Made by a program: the position numbers and the translations under genes. The notes beneath the pieces were generated by a model, which was given only the letters and a program-made list of their open reading frames with translations, did no database searches and was not told the DNA's origin. From an uncultured Eubacteriales bacterium (GTDB lineage: Bacteria; Bacillota_A; Clostridia; Lachnospirales; Lachnospiraceae), in assembly GCA_900321365.1 (NCBI GenBank), contig ONVT01000053.1:1-15695 (forward strand): 15,695 nt of DNA, written 5' to 3'. Below are positions 1 to 7,393 of the stretch, piece after piece (position 1 is the stretch's first letter; every line of letters starts with the position of its first letter).

Positions 1-1653
1 TCCGTCGCCCAGCATACACAGGAAGGATACTTTGCGCTGTCAGAAAAGCTGAAGGATTCGATCCTGAACGGATCCTTCTGGCCGCAGATTGAGCAGCAGT
101 TCCTCCATCTTCTTGACTACTACGGGCAGGAGCCTGTCATCGTCCGGTCCAGCAGCATTCTGGAGGACGGCTTTGACAATGCGTTTGCCGGAAAATATGA
201 CTCGGTCTTCGTGCCGAACATCGGCACAAAGCAGGAGCGTCTTGCAGCCTTTGAGGACGCGGTGCGGATTGTCTACGCAAGCACCATGTCCCTCTCTGCC
301 CTGGACTACCGCAGGCGGCGCTCCCTGTCTGAGCGCGATGAAGAGATGGCCGTTCTGGTGATGCGGGTTTCCGGATCACATTTCGGTAATTATTTCATGC
401 CCTGCGCCGCAGGCGTCGGCTACTCCTGCAGTCCCTACCGCTTCCTTCCTGCGCTGAGTCCTTCCGCGGGCATGCTCCGCCTGGTCATGGGGCTGGGAAC
501 CTCCGCCGTGGACCGCACCGAGGGCGCCTATCCCCGCCTGGTCAGCCTGGACCAGCCCGAGGCCACGCCCTACCACAGCGCCTCTCAGAAGCACCGCTAC
601 AGCCAGCGGAAGATTTCCCTGATCGACAAGACGACGGCTTCGTTCCGGTATGTGACTCTGGAAGAGCTTTCCGGCTCTCTCCCGTTCTGGCTCAGGCGCA
701 TCCTCCTCGAGCATGACACGCAGGCGGAGAGAATCCTGCGCGAACGCGGGGACAGGCGCAGCGTTGAGTTCGTCTCCTGCCATGGAATCACGAAAAACCG
801 GCAGATGATGGATCTCATGCAGGGAATGCTGCATCAGCTGCAGGAGAGCTATGGCCAGAGTGTCGACATCGAGTTCACGATCAATCTGAGTGAAGACGGC
901 GACTACGTCGTCAACCTCCTCCAGTGCAGGCCTCTGCTGGTAATGGCCCTAAGCGGCATGGACAGTCCTTCCTTATCTTCGGGCTCTGACAGCTGCTCCG
1001 GGGAAGGGGGGAACGATCCGGCACGTCTTTCCGGATCCGGCATACAGGGCAAAGACGGGGATGAATCCGGTATCCGTGACAGAGACGGAAAAGAGAGCGC
1101 CGTCATACTGGAGACGCTCCGCTCTTCCATGGGTGTCTCCCGCCTTGTCAATGTGGACGGGATCGTCTGGATCGACCCGGTCGCCTACTATGAGATGCCC
1201 TACGCGGACAAACCCGCCATTGCCCGCAGTCTCGGCAGGCTGAACTGGCACTTCCGCGAGACGGACAAAACGCTCGTCCTTCTCACGCCCGGGCGCATCG
1301 GGACATCCTCCCAGGAGCTGGGGGTTCCGACCGCGTTTTCAGATATCAGTTCCTTCCGCGCCATCTTCGAAATCGCGGAATCCAGAGCGGGATACCAGCC
1401 TGAGCTCTCCTATGGAAGCCATATCTTCCAGGATCTTGTGGAGTCGGACATTCTGTACGGGGCGGTGTTCGAGGATGAACGGCGGGTGCATTTTCACCCG
1501 GAGTATCTGAAGGCGCTGCCAAATGACATCCTCCGGATCGTCCCGGAAGCGGACAGTTCCGTCATCGCCTATTACGACATGAGCAATTGTTCCTGCTGCC
1601 TGATGAACGACATGCAGAAGGAGCATCTGCTCCTGTCCGCGGCTGTCCTGTAA
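1..1653 (+). CDS. PEP/pyruvate-binding (PPDK N-terminal, ATP-grasp-like) domain protein, 5'-truncated by the window edge
   Basis: The reading frame is open from the first base to a TAA at 1651-1653 (550 codons visible), so the true start lies upstream. The first ~310 visible residues match the nucleotide-binding half of PEP synthase/pyruvate phosphate dikinase: VRSSSILED then FAGKYDSVF near the left edge, DIEF (Glu about 291) and LLQCRPL (Gln308, Arg310), which are the usual Mg-ATP and phosphate contacts. A Gly/Ser/Asp-rich linker (about 325-365) leads to a C-terminal domain with SYGSHIFQDLVESDILYG that I do not recognise. The swivelling His domain and PEP-binding barrel of a complete PEP synthase do not follow, so a full pyruvate-to-PEP cycle is unlikely. 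The family transfers phosphate from ATP; the acceptor here is unknown. The next gene begins 26 nt downstream and is probably cotranscribed. The domain call is firm; the function is not known. Confidence 0.8.
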   Translation, partial: SVAQHTQEGYFALSEKLKDSILNGSFWPQIEQQFLHLLDYYGQEPVIVRSSSILEDGFDNAFAGKYDSVFVPNIGTKQERLAAFEDAVRIVYASTMSLSALDYRRRRSLSERDEEMAVLVMRVSGSHFGNYFMPCAAGVGYSCSPYRFLPALSPSAGMLRLVMGLGTSAVDRTEGAYPRLVSLDQPEATPYHSASQKHRYSQRKISLIDKTTASFRYVTLEELSGSLPFWLRRILLEHDTQAERILRERGDRRSVEFVSCHGITKNRQMMDLMQGMLHQLQESYGQSVDIEFTINLSEDGDYVVNLLQCRPLLVMALSGMDSPSLSSGSDSCSGEGGNDPARLSGSGIQGKDGDESGIRDRDGKESAVILETLRSSMGVSRLVNVDGIVWIDPVAYYEMPYADKPAIARSLGRLNWHFRETDKTLVLLTPGRIGTSSQELGVPTAFSDISSFRAIFEIAESRAGYQPELSYGSHIFQDLVESDILYGAVFEDERRVHFHPEYLKALPNDILRIVPEADSSVIAYYDMSNCSCCLMNDMQKEHLLLSAAVL

Positions 1654-1679
1654 TCACCATATAGCATGAGGTTTCCGAT

Positions 1680-4600
1680 ATGAATACCCGAACCAGAGAA
1701 AAACAGATCCGCAACGCCGCCGCAGCCCTGCCCATAGGACGGCAGGGTGCCGACCTGACCAGAGTTCCCGCCGCCGTGAAAGAGCAGCTTAAGACGCTGT
1801 GCGGCGATGCATGCCCCCGGGACTGGAACGGCTGGAATTCATATGTCTGCGACTGGCTGCTCGAAGACTACTATCCGGGGAGAAAAGAGGTGCCCCTGAG
1901 ACAGGAGCGGCGGCAGGCTGTCCTGTTCTATCTGGATGTCCTGAACGCCCTTTTCGACAGGGAGGAGGAGCTGCTCGGAAAGGACCGCACGAGGAGCCTG
2001 GTTTTTCTCAGCGAAGAACAGGCGCAGGGGTATGACAACAGCGCGGTCTATCTGCGTCTTCTGAAGGTCCTGCGGGAAGGATACCTGTATGCCTTCATGC
2101 GCCTCCACCGCCTGGTCACAGGCTTTGAAACCCTCGGACATATCTCGGGTGTGAGCTTTGTGTCGGTCTATATCGCGATGCAGCTCCTCCATACAGGCGT
2201 AAAGGTGGACCCGGCCCTTGCCGCCGGTGCGGCAATCCTCCATGACATCGGCAAGTACGGCTGCCGTCCGGAGGAGTCTTCCCGCGTCGCCTACCTTCAT
2301 TATTATTATACCTATGAGTTCGCCCAGCGCATGCACCTTGCACAGATCGGCTCCATCGCCTCCGCCCACTCTGTGTGGGACCTGGAGCTGGAGAATCTCA
2401 GCGTCGAAAGCCTGCTCCTGATCTACGCGGACTTCCGCGTCAAGAGCATCCGGAAGAAAGACGGAAAGGAAGAGGTCTGCTTCTGGACCCTGAAGGAATC
2501 CTATGACATCATTCTCGGCAAGCTTGACAACGTGGACGAGAAGAAGCGCAGGCGCTACGCGAAGGTCTACGCGAAGCTGAAGGACTTCGAGGATTACCTC
2601 ATCTCCCTCGGTGTCTCGACGGATCTGGAAAGCGGTTTCGAAAAGCCCGCTCCCGGCACCCCCTACTCCCTCATGGGAACGGATGAGATGGTGCAGGCCT
2701 TCAAGTTCCTTGCCATCTCCCAGAACCTGAAGGTCATGTACACCACGGGACATGACGTTTCCTTCATCAGCCTGCTGGAAGATATCCGCGGCGAGAAGGA
2801 CTGGAGACATGTGAGGGCATTTCTGACCGTAATCGAAGAGTACTCCGGCTACCTTCCGCAGGAACAGAAGCTGGTCATCCTCGATTTCCTCTATGAGATG
2901 CTCTCCCATCAGGATGGTGATATCCGGCGCCACAGCGCCCGCATCTGCGCGAAGATCATGGCGGGATTTGACATCACCTTCCGCAAGGAGCTTCCGGAGG
3001 ATGTGGCTCCTCCCAGAATCGGCCGCAGAATGGTGGACGTATGGAGCTCATTTTTCCACAGGATGCTCTTCCCGAGTCATATGATGACCGAGCAGCACCG
3101 CCGCTGGATCGGCTACAGCATGAAGACTGTCGTTCGCTGCCTTCTGGAGATGTGCGAGGGCGAACGCAGGCGCGACGTCCTGGGCGTGATCCTGGAGCAC
3201 TACAAGTCGTCCCGCTGGGAGGGACTCACAAGGTTCCTCCTGCTTGACTGCATGCCGGAGATTCCATATGCCCTGTGCACCTCCAGCCAGCGTAAGCTTC
3301 TATTCCGCTTCGCCAGAGGGTTCCTGGACTCGGAAGACATGGAGATCCGTGTCAGCGCCCTGCGTTTTCTTCTGTGCTGGCTCAGGCAGGGCTGCGCGAA
3401 AGACTCCGAGATGGAGACCACCGTGCGCGCCCTTGATACATCGGATTCCGATCCGGTCTGCGCGCGCTACCTGAGCGCACAGATCAAAAATCTTGTCCTT
3501 GGAACAGGCAGTATGCCTCCGTACGACGCGAAGCTCCTCTACATCGAGAACCAGCGGTCCGAGATCCCCTGGATCTATAAACTGGTGAACCTTGAGATTC
3601 TTCAGAAGGAGATGCTTGAGGAGCCGGATCTTCTGAAAGTGTACCAGTATTCCTCGCACCTGCTGAACATGCTTCAGTTCAGCACCCGCGTGACGAACAA
3701 GCTCCAGGCAGGGGAGAACCTCGTCCGGATCATGCCCCGCCTGTCAGAGTCGCAGCGCTATGAGATTGTCCTCGAGCTCGTGCGCGCCCTGTCCATGGGC
3801 CAGTATTCCGTATCGAAATACATTCCGCAGTTCATGGGCCGGATCTACGTCATCCTGTCCGATGAGGAGCGGCACTCTCTCCTGGAGCAGTTCCACGATC
3901 TCTACGGAAGCCCCTCCGCGTCCGTCTCGATCCTCACGCTGGAGACAGTCAGCGTGATCCTGCAGCACCTGCCGGAAAACGGCATCTCCGACGCCGAGCG
4001 GCACACGCTGGAAGGAATGCTGTTCTCGGGCACCGTGCATTACAATGAGGAGGTCGCGAGGGAGGCATTCTACTTCCTCGGGGAGGGACTGTTCGGCAGT
4101 AAAAGCCTTGGCCTTGAACAGAAGAAAGAATATTTCACGGCAATGGCCAGGAAGATCCTCACCTTTATCCTGTGGGACCAGGAAAACCTGCTGTGGTACT
4201 ATAACGCGGCATCGCTCAACCATATCTACCGGTTCCTCTCCGACTACCTGCAGGACCATGAGAGCATCTCCTTCTCGAAGCGCACGAAGATCGCCTTTTT
4301 CCCGGGAACCTTCGACCCGTTCTCGCTGGGGCATAAAGCCATCGTGAAGGAGATCGCCTCGATGGGCTTCCATGTGTTCCTGGCAGTGGACGAGTTCTCC
4401 TGGTCGAAGAGGACACAGCCCTATCGGATCCGCAGGAAGATCATGGTCATGTCGGTCGCGGATCTGAACAATGTGTTCCTGTTCCCGATCGAGATCCCCG
4501 TAAATATCGCCTGCCCGCAGGACCTGAAGCGCCTCAGGCAGTGCTTCCCCGACGAGGAGGTATACATCGTCGCGGGCAGCGACGTGGTGGAGCACGCCTC

Positions 4601-6383
4601 CGCCTACCGCGCGCAGTACAGCCCGGATTCGATCCATTCCTTCCCGCACATCATCTTCGCAAGGAACACGGAAGGCTCCTCCCTCGTCTGGCCGGGTACG
4701 GAGGGAGCCTTCGGAAGGCTGAAGAGCGAGGTGCTCTGGCTGAAGCTGCCTGCCTACTTCGAAAACATGAGCTCTACCAGGATCCGTCGCAATGTCTGCG
4801 ACAATAAGGATATTGCGGATCTGGTGGAAAGTGTCGTGCAGAACTATATCTATGAGAATGGGCTCTACTCGATGGATCCTATCTACAAGCGCGCCGCCAG
4901 GACGAGACCGGTGGACACCATCCTTTCCGAGGGCCTGACAGAGGAGGTGCTTAAGGAGCTGGAGACGTCATTCTCCCTTCCTGCAGACTCCGTCCTGCTA
5001 AGCTGTCCCGCAGACAGCCGATGCGTGCTTCTTCGGAATAAAGAGGACGCTCCCGGGATCTGCGGAGCGGTCATTTACCATGACCTTCGTGTGGGGGAAC
5101 TGCTCTCTTCGAGCTGTGACATCGACCTTGCCGCGCGCCTGAGGGACCGTATGTGCGGCAGAACCTGCGTGATCACGCAGATCCTCGGAAAGTCAGATGA
5201 GTCCCGGAACGAGTGCTTCACCGCCCTGGCGGAAATGCTCACGCTCTGCCAGGAGGCCGGATTCTCCTACGCGGTCTGTTTCCATGGAAAGGACTATGAT
5301 ACCCTGCTACAGTCCTTCGGTTTTGTGAGCGATGCGGATATGCCGGACTGCTATATCGTCGATTTGAGGCGCCCTCTCGTCCTTTTCTTCGACACACCCT
5401 CCTTCTTCAAGGATCCGTTCCTGGAGGATCCCCGGATCCGGCAGGTCCTGTGGGAATGCAACCAGAGGCTCTGTCTGGAGGTCGCGGGGCTATTCCCGGG
5501 CCAGCTGGTCCTGTGCTTCGATTCGGAGGTTATGAACCACAGGCTGATCCGGATGATCGTCGCAAATAATCCGGTTTCCGGCGTCCAGTACACGACAAAG
5601 ACGCTGGGCGACAAGATCTGTGTGCCCTACGGCAAGATTCTGAAGGGGGTGCTGGTTCCGGACTGTGTCACGAAAGACCTGAATACGGAGAAGCTCTATG
5701 ACATCGACATGGAGCATTTTGAGATAAGGGAGTTCCCCCAGTACGCGCCTCTGAGCATCCAGATCCGCACCATCAAATCCTTCATGCGCCCGGTGATCCT
5801 GGTAGATGACCTGTATCACAAGGGCTACCGGCTGAACGCGGTCCGCAGGGTCATGAAGGAAGAGGGGGTCGAATTCGACAAGCTGATCGTCGGCGTGCGC
5901 TCCGGCCGTGGAGACGACCTTGCCGGCCAGTCCGGCGAGCCGATCGAGTCCGTCTACTTTGTTCCGAATATGCGCGCGTGGCTGATTGAATCAGACCTGT
6001 ATCCGTTCATCGGCGGCGACGGAATCCGGGTGAAGGAGCAGATCCACTCCTCTCCCTCCCTGCCCTCGGTCAACTCGATCCTGCCCTATCAGTTTCCCTC
6101 TTTCATGAAGGGAGCTTCCATGGCGGCCTTTTACCGAATGTCCGGGGTCTGTCTGGAGAACGCAAGGGATATCTTCCTGGCACTCGAGAAGCTGTACCAG
6201 AAAAAATACCACCGCAAGCTGACCATGTCCCGGATCGGTGAAGTGCTCGCCGAGCCAAGGCATCCGGACACCTGCATCCTGGACACCTCCGTCGTCCAGG
6301 AATCCCCCTCGGTCCTGCTGGAGCGGGAGATGCAGAAGCTGAGAAGGCTGAAACATCTGCTGGACGGGCAGTTCAGGATGTAG
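1680..6383 (+). CDS. Giant multidomain protein: HD phosphohydrolase, HEAT-like repeats, NadD/CoaD-type nucleotidyltransferase, GNAT-like and PRTase-like domains
   Basis: A cytosolic protein of 1567 aa with no signal peptide or membrane segment. The N-terminal HD domain (about 130-300) has a full metal set: His154, His188-Asp189, His230 and Asp251. Residues about 395-840 are amphipathic helical pairs of HEAT/ARM type. A nucleotidyltransferase follows (about 870-1060): FPGTFDPFSLGH at 874-885, VAGSD, and SSTRIR at 1031-1036, as in NadD. Its first motif has Ser rather than His before LGH, closer to CoaD. Residues about 1100-1225 look like a GNAT fold (ending LQSFGF). Residues about 1240-1475 resemble a type I phosphoribosyltransferase, with PYGKILKG and a degenerate PRPP loop VILVDDLYHKGYRL (1372-1385). 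A charged helix ends the protein. The start is ATG 1680, behind a TGAGG. HD plus NadD-like recalls NadD-YqeK fusions. A role in nucleotide or NAD-like metabolism is inference; the substrate is unknown. Confidence 0.82.
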   Translation: MNTRTREKQIRNAAAALPIGRQGADLTRVPAAVKEQLKTLCGDACPRDWNGWNSYVCDWLLEDYYPGRKEVPLRQERRQAVLFYLDVLNALFDREEELLGKDRTRSLVFLSEEQAQGYDNSAVYLRLLKVLREGYLYAFMRLHRLVTGFETLGHISGVSFVSVYIAMQLLHTGVKVDPALAAGAAILHDIGKYGCRPEESSRVAYLHYYYTYEFAQRMHLAQIGSIASAHSVWDLELENLSVESLLLIYADFRVKSIRKKDGKEEVCFWTLKESYDIILGKLDNVDEKKRRRYAKVYAKLKDFEDYLISLGVSTDLESGFEKPAPGTPYSLMGTDEMVQAFKFLAISQNLKVMYTTGHDVSFISLLEDIRGEKDWRHVRAFLTVIEEYSGYLPQEQKLVILDFLYEMLSHQDGDIRRHSARICAKIMAGFDITFRKELPEDVAPPRIGRRMVDVWSSFFHRMLFPSHMMTEQHRRWIGYSMKTVVRCLLEMCEGERRRDVLGVILEHYKSSRWEGLTRFLLLDCMPEIPYALCTSSQRKLLFRFARGFLDSEDMEIRVSALRFLLCWLRQGCAKDSEMETTVRALDTSDSDPVCARYLSAQIKNLVLGTGSMPPYDAKLLYIENQRSEIPWIYKLVNLEILQKEMLEEPDLLKVYQYSSHLLNMLQFSTRVTNKLQAGENLVRIMPRLSESQRYEIVLELVRALSMGQYSVSKYIPQFMGRIYVILSDEERHSLLEQFHDLYGSPSASVSILTLETVSVILQHLPENGISDAERHTLEGMLFSGTVHYNEEVAREAFYFLGEGLFGSKSLGLEQKKEYFTAMARKILTFILWDQENLLWYYNAASLNHIYRFLSDYLQDHESISFSKRTKIAFFPGTFDPFSLGHKAIVKEIASMGFHVFLAVDEFSWSKRTQPYRIRRKIMVMSVADLNNVFLFPIEIPVNIACPQDLKRLRQCFPDEEVYIVAGSDVVEHASAYRAQYSPDSIHSFPHIIFARNTEGSSLVWPGTEGAFGRLKSEVLWLKLPAYFENMSSTRIRRNVCDNKDIADLVESVVQNYIYENGLYSMDPIYKRAARTRPVDTILSEGLTEEVLKELETSFSLPADSVLLSCPADSRCVLLRNKEDAPGICGAVIYHDLRVGELLSSSCDIDLAARLRDRMCGRTCVITQILGKSDESRNECFTALAEMLTLCQEAGFSYAVCFHGKDYDTLLQSFGFVSDADMPDCYIVDLRRPLVLFFDTPSFFKDPFLEDPRIRQVLWECNQRLCLEVAGLFPGQLVLCFDSEVMNHRLIRMIVANNPVSGVQYTTKTLGDKICVPYGKILKGVLVPDCVTKDLNTEKLYDIDMEHFEIREFPQYAPLSIQIRTIKSFMRPVILVDDLYHKGYRLNAVRRVMKEEGVEFDKLIVGVRSGRGDDLAGQSGEPIESVYFVPNMRAWLIESDLYPFIGGDGIRVKEQIHSSPSLPSVNSILPYQFPSFMKGASMAAFYRMSGVCLENARDIFLALEKLYQKKYHRKLTMSRIGEVLAEPRHPDTCILDTSVVQESPSVLLEREMQKLRRLKHLLDGQFRM

Positions 6384-6448
6384 TTCACAACGAGGAAATG
6401 CAGAAGCCAGGAAGGCTGAAACACCTGCCGGACGGGCAGTTCAGGATG
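6330..6448 (+). repeat. Diverged 51-nt direct repeat of the 3' end of the giant gene
   Basis: Bases 6330-6380 (last codons before the TAG) recur at 6398-6448, shifted by 68 nt. I count 46 of 51 identical positions, and all five differences are transitions. The second copy can still be read as MQKPGRLKHLPDGQFRMK then TAA, but it sits after the stop and has no ribosome site of its own. Confidence 0.85.
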
Positions 6449-6454
6449 AAATAA

Positions 6455-6489
6455 AAGAACCTGTACATAAAGCACTTGTACAGGTTCTT
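6455..6489 (-). terminator. Rho-independent terminator of bioY
   Basis: Perfect 12-bp stem (6455-6466 with 6478-6489, AAGAACCTGTAC/GTACAGGTTCTT) and an 11-nt loop. Read on the - strand, the stem runs into TTCTTTTATTT, a good U-tract, 13 nt after the bioY stop. On the + strand no T-run follows, so it mainly serves bioY. The 10-mer TACAGGTTCT is repeated in tandem at 6479-6488 and 6489-6498. Confidence 0.8.
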
Positions 6490-6501
6490 ACAGGTTCTGA
6501 T

Positions 6502-7095
6502 TCAGCTTCGGATTTCCACCAGTCTCCTGATCCTGGGACCGATCAGAAGGGCGACCGCGATCTTGACAAGATCCGGGATGATGAACGGGATTACGCACCA
6601 TCCAAGAACCGCGGCCAGTGAGACCGGTCCGTTCTGTCTGGTATAGACCACCATAAACCAGAGAGTGCCGAATGCGTAACAGATGAAAAGACCGGCCAGC
6701 ATGGAAAAGAGCAGGCAGACCGTGCCGTTTCCAAAAAGACGCTCGATTCCCCACATGGCGAGCGCAGAGAAGAAAAATCCGATGATATAGCCGCCGGTGC
6801 TGCCAAGCAGAATTCCAATCCCTCCCGTGAACCCGGAAAAAACCGGCATTCCGATGGCGCCGAGAAGGATGTAGACAACCACACTTAACACGGCGCGCCT
6901 TCCGCCGACAATACTCACAGCAAGGAACACCCCCATCGTCTGGAGTGTAAAGGGAACCGTCGTCTGGATTGAGATCCACGAGCAGATCGCGATCAGCACC
7001 GCAAACTGCGCGGTGTAGACGATGTCGTAGGTCCTGGAACGCTGCTTTGAGACAGATTTTTTATTCTTTCGGGTTTTGGCGGATGATGCTGTCAT
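6502..7095 (-). CDS. bioY: BioY, biotin-specific S component of an ECF transporter
   Basis: An integral membrane protein that captures biotin and imports it with a shared energy-coupling (EcfA/EcfA'/EcfT) module. Family signatures are VPFTLQTMGVFLA in the first third, GMPVFSGFTGGIGILLGSTG in the middle and PFIIPDLVKIAVA near the C-terminus, on about six hydrophobic segments. From Met at 7095 it is 197 aa, a normal BioY length. An upstream in-frame ATG at 7149 would add 18 residues, but it lies in the loop of a 15-bp hairpin without a ribosome site, so I prefer 7095, although its own site (TAAG, 4-5 nt away) is weak. No ecfA or ecfT is adjacent, which fits a solitary BioY sharing a housekeeping module. 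A BirA-type operator upstream implies biotin repression. It is followed by its own terminator. Confidence 0.93.
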   Translation of the reverse strand: MTASSAKTRKNKKSVSKQRSRTYDIVYTAQFAVLIAICSWISIQTTVPFTLQTMGVFLAVSIVGGRRAVLSVVVYILLGAIGMPVFSGFTGGIGILLGSTGGYIIGFFFSALAMWGIERLFGNGTVCLLFSMLAGLFICYAFGTLWFMVVYTRQNGPVSLAAVLGWCVIPFIIPDLVKIAVALLIGPRIRRLVEIRS

Positions 7096-7125
7096 AATTC
7101 TTAGATCAATACTGCTGTCTGACAA

Positions 7126-7165
7126 GTAACCATTCAGCATCTCCCACATGATGCTGAATGGTTAC
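7126..7165. repeat. Perfect 15-bp inverted repeat in the bioY leader
   Basis: Arms GTAACCATTCAGCAT (7126-7140) and ATGCTGAATGGTTAC (7151-7165) flank a 10-nt loop. It lies about 30 nt upstream of the preferred bioY start and inside the predicted transcript. No U-tract follows on either strand, so it is not a simple terminator. It could be an RNA hairpin affecting translation or stability, or a DNA-binding site. Confidence 0.85.
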
Positions 7166-7242
7166 TCTGATGTGAGGTCATGCTCTGTCTTTCTTTACAA
7201 AAAACAGGACTGAATTGAAAAACGGAGCATTGGACAAGAATA

Positions 7243-7272
7243 AATGTATCATATGCCGCGGCGAAATGTCAA
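7243..7272 (-). promoter_or_regulatory. Predicted sigma-A promoter of bioY
   Basis: On the - strand, TTGACA (7272-7267, perfect -35) is followed after 18 nt by TACATT (7248-7243, 4 of 6 matches to TATAAT). The -35 lies inside the left half of the BirA-type operator, the expected layout for repression. The leader to the 7095 start would be about 140 nt. Confidence 0.6.
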
Positions 7273-7296
7273 CCACGAACATGATTTTGGTTAACA
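7267..7296. promoter_or_regulatory. BirA-type biotin operator
   Basis: TGTCAACC (7267-7274), a 14-nt spacer, then GGTTAACA (7289-7296): an inverted pair with one mismatch between the half-sites. It resembles the BirA operator TGTTAACC-N14 to N16-GGTTAACA known from Firmicute biotin genes. Its overlap with the -35 box of bioY supports biotin-dependent repression by biotinyl-AMP-bound BirA. Confidence 0.78.
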
Positions 7297-7337
7297 TATT
7301 TGCAGGACATGCCCCGCAACTATTTCTGCAAGGCGCG

Positions 7338-7366
7338 TTTACAATTCACCGATGCGACTGTATAAT
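7338..7366 (+). promoter_or_regulatory. Sigma-A promoter of the ior operon
   Basis: TTTACA (7338-7343, 5 of 6 to TTGACA), a 17-nt spacer and a perfect TATAAT (7361-7366). Transcription should begin near 7373, giving a leader of about 30 nt. It lies about 40 bp from the BirA-type operator, so biotin control of ior is not implied. Confidence 0.82.
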
Positions 7367-7387
7367 GCTTTAGAGAATTAAAGTGAC

Positions 7388-7393
7388 AGGAGG
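7388..7393 (+). promoter_or_regulatory. Ribosome binding site that sets the iorA start
   Basis: AGGAGG lies 10 nt before ATG 7404. An in-frame GTG at 7383 precedes this site and would place it inside the coding region, so the ATG at 7404 is the start. Confidence 0.88.

Noticed and set aside
1839..2933. Long open frame on the - strand inside the giant gene (364 codons)
   Set aside because: Its product has no recognisable motif, it has no credible ribosome site, and the + strand frame carries clear HD motifs. It is a shadow caused by GC-rich codon bias.
3744..4649. Open - strand frame of 301 codons opposite the helical-repeat and nucleotidyltransferase region
   Set aside because: Composition is typical of an antisense shadow, and the + strand carries GTFDPFSLGH in the same place.
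6393..6454. A small gene encoding MQKPGRLKHLPDGQFRMK
   Set aside because: It is the duplicated tail of the preceding gene, has no ribosome site, and includes Pro replacements that would break the helix.
7096..7149. N-terminal extension of bioY from ATG 7149
   Set aside because: The codon is in a hairpin loop with no ribosome site, and the extra 18 residues are not BioY-like. It is not excluded, as the site at 7095 is also weak.
7126..7165. The 15-bp inverted repeat as an insertion-sequence end or remnant
   Set aside because: The arms are adjacent with no transposase fragment or target duplication, which fits a hairpin rather than a mobile element.
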